Position numbers and translations under genes: made by a program | Part shown: positions 19,094-28,760 of the stretch, piece by piece | Layout: each line of letters opens with the position of its first letter | How positions within the stretch are numbered: position 1 is the first letter of the stretch | Source: Mycobacterium szulgai | GTDB taxonomy: Bacteria > Actinomycetota > Actinomycetes > Mycobacteriales > Mycobacteriaceae | Assembly: GCF_002116635.1 (NCBI RefSeq) | Contig: NZ_LQPW01000154.1 | Coordinates: 21,726 to 85,725, forward strand | Reading direction: 5' to 3' | DNA length: 64,000 nt | The notes under the pieces: model-generated | Seen by the model: only the letters and a program-made list of their open reading frames with translations | What the model was told of the DNA's origin: nothing | Databases searched by the model: none

Positions 19094-20353
19094 TCACGAG
19101 CAGGCCGACCGGCGGCGACCCTCGGTGTCGAATTCGATGGGCAGGGTGGTGGGTCCGCCCAGCGCGTTCACCGGTCGCCATGGTGCGGGTCCGGTGCGGC
19201 GGGCGTTGGGCATGCGCCGGGTCATGATCCTCAGCGCTTCGGTTAATTCGAGACGGGCGAGATTGGCACCGAGGCAATAGTGCATGCCGGCGCCGAAGGT
19301 CTGGATCGGCGGCACACCCGTGCGGCGGATATCCAGACGGTCCGGATTGTCGTAGACCGCGGGATCGCGGTTGGCCGAACCGGTGTTGATCACCACGATC
19401 GTGCCGGCCGGGATTGTCACGCCGGCCAGTTCGACATCTTCGGTAGCTGCGCGCAGCGTCACGAAGGTCACCGGTGAATGGCGGATCAGCTCCTCGACGG
19501 CTCGGGTTGCCAGCTCTGGATGCTGGCCGAGCAGCGCCCACTGCTCGGGGTGATCGCACAGCACGTGCGCCGCCGCGCCCAACTGGTGACGGGTGGTGTC
19601 GGTGCCGCCCAACAGCAAGGCGGCCACCAGCATGCGGAGTTCGTCGGCGCTGAGGCGGTCCCCGTCGTCTTCGGCGTGGATCAACTCTGAGATCAGGTCG
19701 CCGGTCAGGGCGTGCCGCCGCCGCGCGACCATGTCATCGATATAGGCGTCGAGGGCATCCCAGGCGGTGAGGATCGCCGGCGTTGCGGCGGCGGCTTCCC
19801 AACTGAAGGCCTTGAGGATGTCATCGGTCCAGTCGGAGAACAGTTCCCAGTCGGCGGACGGCGCGCCCAGTAAGGCACAGATGACGGGGATCGGGTATTG
19901 GCGGGCAATGTCGGTGACGACGTCGCAGGCGCCGCGGGCACTGTTGCGGTCGACAAGTTCGGTGATGATCTCGGTGATCGTCGTGCCCAGCCGCGTGGTC
20001 GCTGCGGGTGTGAACGCCTTGCTGACAATTTTTCGCAGGCGCCGGTGTTGTTCCCCGTCGAGGCTGAGAATGTTTGCGGCGACCCGGTCCCACAACGGGC
20101 CTGACGTAATGCCTTGGGCGGCAAGGAACATTCCCTGCGGCACCCGAAAACGACCGTCGCGCAGCGTCATTCGCACAAGATCGTACGTGAGTAGCTCGGG
20201 CCCATACGGTCCCATCGCGATTGGCGACTGCTCGCGGGCCTGACGGATGATGGCGTGGGCGTCGTCGGGGTGTTGTGCCTGTCCGTAGTTGATTGTCGGC
20301 AGCCCGGCATTGAAGACGCTCGGGCGGTTGGGTCGATCGATCGTAGTGGTCAT
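19094..20353 (-). CDS. Cytochrome P450
   Basis: 419 residues from ATG 20353; the frame is open further upstream, but MTTTIDRPNRPSVFN is the natural start. I-helix LLLGGTDTTRHQ holds the oxygen-activating Thr, K-helix ELIR is the ExxR, and FGAGMHYCLG near residue 360 carries the heme-thiolate Cys. It is a soluble class I P450 that needs a ferredoxin and reductase, neither of which is adjacent. It is the first gene of a leftward operon with PP2C, KstD-like and repeat-protein genes, and is divergent from the cyclase-LuxR regulator, a plausible controller. Confidence 0.93.
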   Translation of the reverse strand: MTTTIDRPNRPSVFNAGLPTINYGQAQHPDDAHAIIRQAREQSPIAMGPYGPELLTYDLVRMTLRDGRFRVPQGMFLAAQGITSGPLWDRVAANILSLDGEQHRRLRKIVSKAFTPAATTRLGTTITEIITELVDRNSARGACDVVTDIARQYPIPVICALLGAPSADWELFSDWTDDILKAFSWEAAAATPAILTAWDALDAYIDDMVARRRHALTGDLISELIHAEDDGDRLSADELRMLVAALLLGGTDTTRHQLGAAAHVLCDHPEQWALLGQHPELATRAVEELIRHSPVTFVTLRAATEDVELAGVTIPAGTIVVINTGSANRDPAVYDNPDRLDIRRTGVPPIQTFGAGMHYCLGANLARLELTEALRIMTRRMPNARRTGPAPWRPVNALGGPTTLPIEFDTEGRRRSACS

Positions 20354-20505
20354 GCTGGCCACTATCTGACTCTTGCCGCGCCGGACCATCCGAGAGAACC
20401 CGTAAATCCCTTGGCCTATTGACTCTGCGGGTGTGGCGGGAACGTGCGAGAAGCGCGCGGCGAGCGCAGGGCGAATGCTGCTGCCCAAGCCGGCATACGA
20501 GATTT

Positions 20506-20520
20506 CCCCGATGTTCGGGG
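20506..20520. promoter_or_regulatory. Short perfect hairpin upstream of the cyclase-LuxR gene
   Basis: CCCCGA and TCGGGG flank TGT, making a perfect 6-base stem 26 bases before the preferred start at 20547 in the 193-base divergent spacer with the P450 gene. It could be an operator for the regulator or a leader hairpin. Confidence 0.4.
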
Positions 20521-20546
20521 TTCCGTACCCCGAGATGCTGGTTAGC

Positions 20547-23500
20547 ATGACCGATACGGATCCACGCACGGAGTTGAACTGGAGCGACGTGCTGCCAACT
20601 GGAACGGTGACGCTGCTGCTGGCCGACGTCGAGGACTCGACGCGGTTGTGGGAAACCGAACCCGACGAGATGACAGCTGCCGTCGCGCGGCTGGATCGGA
20701 CGCTGGCGGATCTGCTCGCGGCCCACGGCGGGGTGCGGCCGGTCGAGCAGGGTGAGGGCGACAGCTTTGTGGTCGCGTTCGCGCGCGCTACCGAGGCGGT
20801 CGCCTGTGCATTGGACCTGCAACGTGCGCCGCTGGCCCCGATCCGATTGCGCATCGGTGTGCATACCGGCGAGGTGCAGTTGCGCGACGAGAATAACTAC
20901 GTCGGCCCCACGGTCAATCGGACGGCGCGTCTGCGCGATCTTGCTCACGGCGGGCAGACCGTGCTATCCGGCATCACTGAGGATTTGGTCGTCGATGCGC
21001 TTCCGGCGGACGCGTGGCTGACCGATCTGGGCCGGCACGAGCTACGCGGTGTCGTGCGTCCCGAACGAGTGGCGCAGCTGTGTCATCCCGACATCCGCAA
21101 CGATTTCCCAGTACTTCGAACATCGAAAACCGTTGCCGCTGACCACTTGCCTGTGCAACTGACCAGATTTGTCGGTCGCGACGCCCAGATTGACGGCTTA
21201 CGGACGGCGCTCGCCGCCGACCGGTTGATCACGTTGACCGGTGCCGGCGGGGTGGGCAAAACCCGGCTCGCCATCCAGGTAGCGGGCCGCTTGGCCACCG
21301 ATTTCGAGGCCGGCGTGTGGTATGTCGATCTGGCTCCGATCGCCGATCCGGACCTGGTGGCGGTTGTGGTGGCGGCTGCACTCGGCCTGACGGACCAGCC
21401 CGGCCGCTCGACGACCGACACACTCATCCGGTTCGTGGCAGATCGTCGGATGTTGGTGCTGCTCGACAACTGCGAGCACCTGCTGGATGCGGTGGCCGAG
21501 CTGACGACCGCGCTGCTGCGCGTATGTCCGGACCTGACGCTGTTGGCGACCAGCCGCGAACCGATCGGAGTGGCCGGCGAGGTGACCTGGCGGGTGCCGT
21601 CCCTGTCGCTGGACGACGAGGCCATCGAGTTGTTCGTTGACCGGGCACGTCGGGCGCGACCAGAGTTCGACGCCGCCGGCGAAATCGATGTGGTGCGCGA
21701 GATCTGCCGGCGGCTCGATGGCATGCCGCTGGCCATCGAACTCGCCGCGGCCAGGATGCGGGCGCTGTCGCCGGCGGAGATCGTGGGCAGCCTGCATGAC
21801 CGCTTCCGTCTGTTGACCGGCGGAAGCCGCATCGCGGTACGCCGCCAGCAAACGCTGCGCGCTTCGGTGGACTGGTCGCACGCGCTGCTCACCGAACCCG
21901 AGCGGGTGTTGTTCCGCCGGCTCGCGCCTTTTATGGGCGGCTTCGATCTCGCGGCCGCCCGCGCGGTCGCCGGCGACACCGAGGTCGAGCGCTTCCAGCT
22001 TCTCGACCAGCTCACGCTGCTCGTGGACAAATCGCTGGTGGTGGCCGATGACACCGGCGGACGAACGCGGTATCGGATGCTGGAGACCGTTCGCCAGTAC
22101 GCCTTGGAGAAGCTCGGCGAGTCCGGTGAGGCCGACGCAGTGCGCTCGCGTCACCGCGACTACTACACCGCGATGGCCGCCGTGCTCGACGCGCCAGCCG
22201 CCACCGGACATCAGCGTCGGGTCGAGCAAACAGAATCCGAGCTCGATAACCTGCGCGCCGCGTTCGCCTGGAGTCGCGAAAACTGCGACATCGAGTTGGC
22301 ATTACAGCTCGCGTCGTCACTGCAGCCGTTGTGGCTCACGCGCGGCCGCCTGCGCGAAGGAATGAGTTGGATCGATGAGACGCTGCCCGACCTGGACTCT
22401 AGCGAGTGCGAGGTGGCACCTGCGGTGCTGGCGCGGGCGCTGGCCGACGCGGCATTGTTCGACGGTTGGGTCGGTGTGCCGGAGCGCAGGGAGCAGGCCA
22501 ACGAGGCACTGGCGATCGCTCGCCAACTCGACGACCCGTCATTGTTGGTCCGCGCCCTCACCGCCTGCGTGGGTACGGGCGCCTTCAATCCCGAACAGGC
22601 GGCAACATACTTCGCCGAGGCCATTGAGTTGGCGCGCGCCCTCGGCGACACGTGGAGATTGAGCCAGCTGCTCGGTTTCCAGGCGTACGCGGCCGCTATG
22701 GCGGGCGGCTCTATCTCCGAGAGCGCGGCCGCCGAAGGCCGCGACCTCGCCGACTCGATCGGTGACCGAGCCGCCTCGGGTCAGTGCCGCCTGTGGGGTA
22801 TCGCCGGCGGACGGGCGATGCTTGGCGACCTGCAAGGCGCCGAGGACGAATTACGGGATTTACTCGCCGATGCCGAGGCGGCCGGCGACATGTTGACCAG
22901 GTTCAACGCCCTGATGGCGCAGAGTTTCGTGCTCGGGTGGCATGGCAATACGACAGCGGCGCTCGCTGCCGCCGAAACGGCGGTCAAGTCCGCCGCCGAG
23001 CTCGGCGCGGCAATCGAGGGACTCGGCTATCTCGCGTTGGGTTGGACACTCCTGGCCGCGGGAGACGTTGCGGCAGCCAAGGAAACTCTCGCTACGGCCT
23101 ATGGCCGCATCCCGGACGCCGGCTGGTCTTCGACGAACCTGATGTGGAGAGCCGAAACCGAGCTCGCGGCAGGCGATGTCGTGGCGGCCCGGCTCTGGGC
23201 TGATCAAGCGGTGTCGGCAACCGCGGGATATCACCGAACGTTCGCGCTGAATACGCGTGCTCGCGTGGCCCTCGCCGAAGGCCACCCAGAAAGCGTCGAA
23301 GCGGCCGAACGCGACGCGCACCAAGCACTGGCGTGCGCGGCCGATTCCGGGGCGCAGCTAGGCGTACCTGACGTTATCGACGGTCTTGCGGCGCTCGCCG
23401 CCCAAGCCGCGAGCAACCGGGAAGCGGCGCGACTCTTCGGCGCGGCAGCGGCAATCCGGCAGCGCACCGGCGAAGTGCGGTACACAATTCACCAATCCGA

Positions 23501-23837
23501 CTACGAAGCATCAGTCGCCGCGCTGCGGGATGCCATGGGGCAGAACGACTTCGGCTCGGCATGGGCCGAGGGTGCCGCGCTGTCCACCGCGGAAGCGATC
23601 GCCTATGCCCGGCGCGGCCGTGGCGAACGCAAACGCCCGTCCACTGGCTGGGCGTCGCTCACCCCGGCCGAACTGGATGTGGTCCGGCTGGTCAGCGAGG
23701 GCCTGGGCAATAAGGACATCGCCGGAAGGCTTTTCATCTCACCGCGCACCGTCGAAACTCATCTCACGCACGTCTATACCAAGCTGGGCCTGGCTTCCCG
23801 CGTCCAACTTGCGCAGGAGGCGGCACGTCACGCCTGA
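20547..23837 (+). CDS. Adenylyl/guanylyl cyclase-like, NTPase, LuxR-type regulator
   Basis: 1096 residues. Residues 15-180 form a class III cyclase domain: metal Asp27 (LLADVEDS) and Asp72 (GEGDSF) are present, and NRTAR carries the transition-state Asn/Arg. The substrate-specifying Lys/Asp pair is replaced by Gln68 and Asn117, the same swap and 49-residue spacing as Q57/N106 of M. tuberculosis Rv0386. Next comes a STAND-type ATPase with GAGGVGKT near 235 and LVLLDNCEHLLD, helical repeats, and a C-terminal LuxR HTH (about 1035-1090, NKDIAGRLFISPRTVETH). It belongs to the Rv0386/Rv1358/Rv2488c family. ATG 20547 gives MTDTDPRTEL; the frame is open upstream to 20433, with weak Shine-Dalgarno everywhere. 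Confidence 0.88.
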   Translation: MTDTDPRTELNWSDVLPTGTVTLLLADVEDSTRLWETEPDEMTAAVARLDRTLADLLAAHGGVRPVEQGEGDSFVVAFARATEAVACALDLQRAPLAPIRLRIGVHTGEVQLRDENNYVGPTVNRTARLRDLAHGGQTVLSGITEDLVVDALPADAWLTDLGRHELRGVVRPERVAQLCHPDIRNDFPVLRTSKTVAADHLPVQLTRFVGRDAQIDGLRTALAADRLITLTGAGGVGKTRLAIQVAGRLATDFEAGVWYVDLAPIADPDLVAVVVAAALGLTDQPGRSTTDTLIRFVADRRMLVLLDNCEHLLDAVAELTTALLRVCPDLTLLATSREPIGVAGEVTWRVPSLSLDDEAIELFVDRARRARPEFDAAGEIDVVREICRRLDGMPLAIELAAARMRALSPAEIVGSLHDRFRLLTGGSRIAVRRQQTLRASVDWSHALLTEPERVLFRRLAPFMGGFDLAAARAVAGDTEVERFQLLDQLTLLVDKSLVVADDTGGRTRYRMLETVRQYALEKLGESGEADAVRSRHRDYYTAMAAVLDAPAATGHQRRVEQTESELDNLRAAFAWSRENCDIELALQLASSLQPLWLTRGRLREGMSWIDETLPDLDSSECEVAPAVLARALADAALFDGWVGVPERREQANEALAIARQLDDPSLLVRALTACVGTGAFNPEQAATYFAEAIELARALGDTWRLSQLLGFQAYAAAMAGGSISESAAAEGRDLADSIGDRAASGQCRLWGIAGGRAMLGDLQGAEDELRDLLADAEAAGDMLTRFNALMAQSFVLGWHGNTTAALAAAETAVKSAAELGAAIEGLGYLALGWTLLAAGDVAAAKETLATAYGRIPDAGWSSTNLMWRAETELAAGDVVAARLWADQAVSATAGYHRTFALNTRARVALAEGHPESVEAAERDAHQALACAADSGAQLGVPDVIDGLAALAAQAASNREAARLFGAAAAIRQRTGEVRYTIHQSDYEASVAALRDAMGQNDFGSAWAEGAALSTAEAIAYARRGRGERKRPSTGWASLTPAELDVVRLVSEGLGNKDIAGRLFISPRTVETHLTHVYTKLGLASRVQLAQEAARHA

Positions 23838-25135
23838 CCTTCCGTCAGACCGAGGTAGCGCTCGAGGTTGCGATGCATGTTGATGACGCGTCGCTCCTCG
23901 CTGGACAACACGAGATGGGTGAAGCCGGGTTGATGCAATCCGCGCTGCAAGCCCGGCAGGATGCGGATGTCTTGGGTGAGAACCACTCCCGGCTCGGCGT
24001 CGGCAGCAGACATCCGCACGTCCGTCGGTTTGTTGCGCGGTGCTCCCGGGGGCAGCCGTGTCATCAGAAATATGACCATCTCACCGCGATCGGGATCCGG
24101 GCCGGGCCGCGAGCACATGATGGTCAAGTGGTCGGCGTTGGCCAGAAAAGTCATGTTCGGGAACACGTTGTACTGGTGCAGCCGGGTGATCCGGTCGGTG
24201 TCGGCCCAGCCGAGATCGACTCCGCGGGTGGCTGCGAACTCCCGGGTGCGTGCTGCGATCAGGTCGGCAACGGTCTGTTCGGGTTGGCCGGTGGGAAATG
24301 GGGTGCCTTCGGGTGCACCCATCAGTGCTCCTTGGGTGTAAACATAGGCGTCCCAGACTTGTTCATCGCTCAGTGTGCCGTCGAAACGGGGGCTCGGCAC
24401 ACCATACGGTTGATCGGATTTGGCGGTATGGCCCCAAATCTGTTGCGGGGCATGGATGTCATCGACGCAGCGCAGCAACTCCGGATGCAGAGTCTGGATG
24501 TGGTAGGTCTCGCTGTAGCCGTCCGCGATGGTCTTCCAATTGGCCTCGACTTCGACGGTGAGCGTTGCATAACAACGGAAGTCGCTCAACTTGCACCAGG
24601 CGATGTCGTCGGGCACCGCCTCTAAGTACTCGATCAACGGCATTGCGTCGAGGTCGAGGTTGACGAAAACCATTCCCTCCCAGATTTCGACGCGGGTCGC
24701 CAGCAGCGGGAAGTCGGATGTGCGCAACGCGCCGAAGCCCTTGCGGTTGGGCACCCGCTTGAGCGCGCCGGCCAGATCCCAGGTCCAGCCATGGTACCCG
24801 CATTTGAGTTCACGCAGGCCCGACCCGGAGCCGACGCAGATCGAGTTGCCGCGATGGCGGCAGACATTCTGGAACGCGCGCAGCACGCCGTCGTCACCAT
24901 GGACGATCAGCACTCCATATGGGCCGCAGCGGTATTCAAAGTAATCGCCAGGCTTCGCCACGTGGTCGGCCATGCAGGCGATCTGCCACACCTTGGGCCA
25001 CAACCGTTCGGTTTCGAGGGCAGCGAACGCCGGGGAGTAGTAGCGCTCGGCCGGCACCAAGGTCGGCGTGGCAGAGGGTGTGCCGATGGCGTCCTCGTCT
25101 CGGATGCGGGCAGGATTCCCGGCGGCCAGCTTCAT
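23828..25135 (-). CDS. Rieske non-heme iron oxygenase, alpha subunit
   Basis: 435 residues. The Rieske 2Fe-2S site is C92-R-H94 and C112-GY-H115. The mononuclear iron region follows: NWKTIADGYSETYHIQTLHPELL near 215 supplies Asn/Asp and the two His. ATG 25135. This is a terminal hydroxylase/demethylase of the aromatic-ring-hydroxylating family; electron donors are not adjacent. Its start is 8 bases after the amidohydrolase stop, so the two form an operon. The last 10 bases overlap the end of the convergent cyclase gene. It is more distant from the Rieske pair at 39.6 and 50.2 kb than these are from each other. Confidence 0.92.
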   Translation of the reverse strand: MKLAAGNPARIRDEDAIGTPSATPTLVPAERYYSPAFAALETERLWPKVWQIACMADHVAKPGDYFEYRCGPYGVLIVHGDDGVLRAFQNVCRHRGNSICVGSGSGLRELKCGYHGWTWDLAGALKRVPNRKGFGALRTSDFPLLATRVEIWEGMVFVNLDLDAMPLIEYLEAVPDDIAWCKLSDFRCYATLTVEVEANWKTIADGYSETYHIQTLHPELLRCVDDIHAPQQIWGHTAKSDQPYGVPSPRFDGTLSDEQVWDAYVYTQGALMGAPEGTPFPTGQPEQTVADLIAARTREFAATRGVDLGWADTDRITRLHQYNVFPNMTFLANADHLTIMCSRPGPDPDRGEMVIFLMTRLPPGAPRNKPTDVRMSAADAEPGVVLTQDIRILPGLQRGLHQPGFTHLVLSSEERRVINMHRNLERYLGLTEGQA

Positions 25136-25143
25136 GTCGCGAC

Positions 25144-26907
25144 CTAACGCGCGCCGCGCACCAGCCGGCCGGGGCGTGCACCGGTATCCACATCATGTCG
25201 ACGGGTCACCATCCCGCTGACAACAGTCGCCGCGTATCCGCTGGCACCCTGCAGGATTCGGTGTCCACCGGCGGGCAGATCGTACGCCATCGCCGCCGGG
25301 TGCAGCTTCAGGGCGGCCAGGTCGATCACATTGACGTCGGCTTTCTTGCCGAGCTCGATCGTGCCGCGGTCGGTGAGACCGTACAAGTGGGCGGTGTCGC
25401 GCGACTGTTTGCGGATGACGTATTCCAGCGACAACTGATCACCGCGGTGGCGGTCCCGTGCCCAGTGTGTCAGCAGGAAGGTGGGATATGAAGCGTCACA
25501 GATCATTCCGCAGTGCGCACCGCCGTCGGACAGGCCGAGCACGCCGGCCGGGTGCAGCATCATCTCCCGGATCGCGTCGTGGTTGCCTTCGGCGTAGTTG
25601 AACAGCGGCAGCATCAGCATGGCGGTGCCGTTCGACTCGAGCATCAGGTCGTAGAGGGTCGCCAGCGGATTCTCGCTGCGCGAGCGGGCGATCGCGGCGA
25701 CGGTCCGATCAGGTGTGGGCTCGTAATCCGGCGGGTCGCCGAGCGCATAGAGACGTTCCAGCGAGTGCTGCACGAACGCGAACATTCCGTCGAACAACTG
25801 GGTCGGGTCGGCGGGCAGGTCGTCCTCGGCCAGAATCGCCGCCTTGACCGCAGGATCGGCGAGGCGCTGCGCGAGTTCTTCGCGGCCGCATTGTTCCCTC
25901 AGCCGCCGATAGGTGGGCCGATGCGAAAAGCCGTGGTGCCCTTCGAATCCGATCATCATGCCGAACGGGCGGGCCGCGATCTGCGGATGCAGCCGGCTGC
26001 CTGCGGCGTGTGCGTCCGCGGAAAGATCCAGCTGCTCCCGCCAGAGATTCGGATCGGCGTCCACCTGGATGAGCGCGAACGACAGCGGCCGATCGATTTC
26101 AGACCCCAGCCGTCGCATCCAATCCAGCTCCTTCCTGGGCCCCACGATGTCCTCGCCCGCGGCCCCCTGCGGAGCCAACTCGAATACCCCTTGCCCGCCG
26201 GCCGCCATGGCGCGGCCCAAACCGAACAGCTCCTCCTCGGCGGCGAATGTACCGGGGACAGGTTCGCCGTCCATCGCCCGGTGGGCCAGCGTGCGGGAGG
26301 TTGAAAAGCCAAGGGCGCCTGCCTCCATGGCCTCGGTGACCAAGCGGCTCATCGCAGCGATGTCGTCGGGCGTGGCCGGTTCGTTGCGGGCGCCTCGCTC
26401 GCCCATCGCGTACGCGCGGACCGCGCCGTGGGCGACTTGACTGCCGACGTCAATCGAGAACGTCTGCTTGCCGATCGTGTCGAGATACTCGGGGTAGCTC
26501 TCCCAGCCCCAGGTGATGCCCTCGGTGAGAGCGGTACCGGGAATGTCCTCGACGCCTTCCATCAGCTTGATCAACCAGTCCTCGGTGCCTGGACGCACCG
26601 GGGCGAATCCGACACCGCAGTTGCCGGTGACCACGGTCGTGACACCATGACCGCTGGACGGCTCGAGAACGGCGTCCCAGCTGACCTGTCCGTCGTAGTG
26701 GGTGTGGATGTCGACAAAGCCGGGAGTCACCACTTGCCCTGTCGCGTCGATGGTTTCGGCGGCCGGGGCGGCGTCCAACCCGGGGTCTTCGGCGCCGCGC
26801 CGCACGATGTCGACAATCTTGCCGTCTTTGATACCGATGTCGGCGCGATAGCGCTGGGCGCCCGTGCCGTCCACGACGGTCCCGCCGGTGATTTTCAGGT
26901 CGAACAT
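25144..26907 (-). CDS. Amidohydrolase, N-acyl-D-amino-acid deacylase family
   Basis: 587 residues. The metal motif H68-T-H70-YDGQ follows PGFVDI at the end of strand 1, and SDGGAHCG near 470 supplies the catalytic Asp. TVVTGNCGVGFAP near 95 matches the D-aminoacylase/dihydroorotase-like branch, in which a Cys or carboxylated residue bridges the metals. It hydrolyses a C-N bond in an N-acyl amino acid or cyclic amide; the true substrate is unknown. Paired with a Rieske oxygenase downstream, and preceded by an inverted repeat at 26934-26954. Confidence 0.88.
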   Translation of the reverse strand: MFDLKITGGTVVDGTGAQRYRADIGIKDGKIVDIVRRGAEDPGLDAAPAAETIDATGQVVTPGFVDIHTHYDGQVSWDAVLEPSSGHGVTTVVTGNCGVGFAPVRPGTEDWLIKLMEGVEDIPGTALTEGITWGWESYPEYLDTIGKQTFSIDVGSQVAHGAVRAYAMGERGARNEPATPDDIAAMSRLVTEAMEAGALGFSTSRTLAHRAMDGEPVPGTFAAEEELFGLGRAMAAGGQGVFELAPQGAAGEDIVGPRKELDWMRRLGSEIDRPLSFALIQVDADPNLWREQLDLSADAHAAGSRLHPQIAARPFGMMIGFEGHHGFSHRPTYRRLREQCGREELAQRLADPAVKAAILAEDDLPADPTQLFDGMFAFVQHSLERLYALGDPPDYEPTPDRTVAAIARSRSENPLATLYDLMLESNGTAMLMLPLFNYAEGNHDAIREMMLHPAGVLGLSDGGAHCGMICDASYPTFLLTHWARDRHRGDQLSLEYVIRKQSRDTAHLYGLTDRGTIELGKKADVNVIDLAALKLHPAAMAYDLPAGGHRILQGASGYAATVVSGMVTRRHDVDTGARPGRLVRGAR

Positions 26908-26933
26908 GACTACCCCAGCTCTGTGCGCATTAT

Positions 26934-26954
26934 TACGCTACGCACGGTAGCGTA
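26934..26954. promoter_or_regulatory. Inverted repeat ahead of the amidohydrolase-Rieske operon
   Basis: TACGCTA and TAGCGTA are perfect 7-base arms around 7 bases, 26 bases upstream of the amidohydrolase start and inside the 92-base gap behind the SDR gene. This is the size expected of a TetR-type operator. No regulator gene is adjacent. Confidence 0.45.
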
Positions 26955-26999
26955 TGTCCCACCGTATGCGTCCGGACCGATCGAGTCAATGAAGCGGGC

Positions 27000-27770
27000 T
27001 CAGCCGCCGACCATGATCAGGCCGCCGTCTACCGGCAGCAATTGGCCGGTGATGAAGCCTGAGCCGCTCCCGGACAGAAAGACCAGCATCGGGCCGACAT
27101 CGCGGGCGGGATCGCCCAACGTACCGCCGAGCGGAATCATCGTTTTGAGTTGCTGGTCGATCAGCGGGCCGGCGGCTGGACCGAGGAACTCGCGTAACCG
27201 GTCGGCCCCGGGCGTCTGCACCGCCGGCGCCAGTGCGTTGACGGTGACTTCGTCGGCGGCCCAAGCACGCGCGGCCGAGCGGGTCCAGGCCTGCACGGCG
27301 CCTTTCGTCGCGGCATAGACCGCCGAAATCGGGCTGCCCATAACGGCTTCGGCGGATCCGAAGTTGATGATTCGGCCGCCTTTGGGATCCTGGTCCTTCA
27401 TCACGGCGTAGGCGGCCTGATTGGTCAGGATCGTCGCCTTCACGTTGGTGTCCAGTAGGAATGAAATCTCGTCGGCGCCGAGATATCCCGGTACGCCGGG
27501 CTGCCACTGCCCTGCGGCGTTCACCAGGACATCGAGTCCGCCGAGGACCTCGGCAGCTTGCTGCACCATCGCCGAAACAGCCTCGGCGTCGCGCACGTCG
27601 CACTGCAGCCAGGTGGCTGCGAGATCCTCCGGTGGTGGCGTTCGGTGGTAGGTCGCAGCGACCTCGGCGCCCGCTTCGGTGAGGACTCCGACGGCGGCCG
27701 CGCCGATGCCGGTCGCTGCGCCGGTGACCAGAATCCGGCGGCCGCGCAGGGGTGGCGTCACTTCTGCCAT
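27000..27770 (-). CDS. Short-chain dehydrogenase/reductase
   Basis: 256 residues. TGAATGIG near residue 16 (cofactor), CDVRD, NAAGQW near 88 (NNAG-type motif), Ser in FGSAEAV, and the catalytic YAATK near 153. The C-terminus GSGSGFITGQLLPVDGG is standard for classical SDRs of the 3-oxoacyl-ACP reductase type. It uses NAD(P)H to interconvert an alcohol and ketone; substrate unknown. It lies upstream of the amidohydrolase-Rieske pair on the same strand, so a shared pathway is possible. Confidence 0.9.
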   Translation of the reverse strand: MAEVTPPLRGRRILVTGAATGIGAAAVGVLTEAGAEVAATYHRTPPPEDLAATWLQCDVRDAEAVSAMVQQAAEVLGGLDVLVNAAGQWQPGVPGYLGADEISFLLDTNVKATILTNQAAYAVMKDQDPKGGRIINFGSAEAVMGSPISAVYAATKGAVQAWTRSAARAWAADEVTVNALAPAVQTPGADRLREFLGPAAGPLIDQQLKTMIPLGGTLGDPARDVGPMLVFLSGSGSGFITGQLLPVDGGLIMVGG

Positions 27771-27797
27771 GGCCGAAACGCTATATCGTGATGCCTC

Positions 27798-28739
27798 TCA
27801 ACGGTGGTGCCGAGTGAAGAACTGCCAGATGGTGTCGGTGGCGTCGAGCGCCGTGGACGGGGCGGGGATACCGAATCTCTCGAGCACCGGGCTGCGCGAA
27901 CCGCCGGGCCATTGATGGCCGGCACCGGCCACCGAGATCAACTCGACGGTGCGTCCATCTGCGCACGCGGCCGTCTCGGTTGTCACGTCTCCAGCGGTGC
28001 TGGAGGCCGGCGGTCCGCATGCGTCAATACCGCGCCAGGTGGCGTTGACCGATGGCACCGAGGGGCCGTCGACGCGTGCCGTTCCGTTGGCCGCGAACGC
28101 TTTACCGGGCCCGCCGCCGTAGGGCACCCGGTCGTCCGCGGTGCCGTGGATCTGCAGGACCGATGTCGGCTGGGCCCGCGAGCAATCGGTGAGCAGCGTT
28201 CCCGCCACGGGTGCGATGGCCGCGAAGGTGTCGGTCTCGCAGGCCAGCCGAAGCGCCATCATGGCACCGTTGGACATGCCGGTGGCGTAGACCCGAGTCG
28301 TATCGATTGGCATCTGTTGTCCGATCGCCCCGACCATCGCGGTGATGAACCCGACGTCATCCACGCCGGTGTGGCCCGGCATGCCGCAGCAGGACCCGGC
28401 ATTCCAGGCGCGACCGAGGCCGTCGGGATAGACGACCAGAAAATGCCCATTGTCGGCCTCGCTGTCCCAGTGGTAGGCGCGCTCGGCCTGCGCGCCATTG
28501 CCGAAGCCGCCATGCAGCATCACGACCAACGGCGCCGCACCCGTCAGTCCCGCGGGCCGGTAGATGTTGAAAGTCCTTGTAGTGCCGCCGAACCCGATGC
28601 TCTGGCTGGATTGCCCGACCGGGATCGTCCTGGGTGCCGGAGCGCCTATCGCATGCCCTCCGCCGAAGCAGCCGCTGAGTACAACGCCCAGCGCCGCGAC
28701 CAGGACCACGTTGAATATCCGAACAAATCCGGGAGCCAT
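27798..28739 (-). CDS. Secreted esterase lipoprotein, PHB-depolymerase family (LpqC-like)
   Basis: 313 residues from ATG 28739 (GTG 28742 is also possible; the open frame starts at 28907). The signal peptide ends in the lipobox LSGCFGG near Cys23, so it is an anchored lipoprotein. HGGFGN forms the oxyanion strand, GMSNGAMMA near 175 is the Ser elbow, HGTADDRVPY gives the acid, and GHQWPG supplies the His. The family includes PHB depolymerases and feruloyl esterases, and in M. tuberculosis LpqC and LpqP. Divergent from a MarR gene, with a very long palindrome between them. Confidence 0.87.
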   Translation of the reverse strand: MAPGFVRIFNVVLVAALGVVLSGCFGGGHAIGAPAPRTIPVGQSSQSIGFGGTTRTFNIYRPAGLTGAAPLVVMLHGGFGNGAQAERAYHWDSEADNGHFLVVYPDGLGRAWNAGSCCGMPGHTGVDDVGFITAMVGAIGQQMPIDTTRVYATGMSNGAMMALRLACETDTFAAIAPVAGTLLTDCSRAQPTSVLQIHGTADDRVPYGGGPGKAFAANGTARVDGPSVPSVNATWRGIDACGPPASSTAGDVTTETAACADGRTVELISVAGAGHQWPGGSRSPVLERFGIPAPSTALDATDTIWQFFTRHHR

Positions 28740-28760
28740 CACCCCATCGTGACAGGCCGG

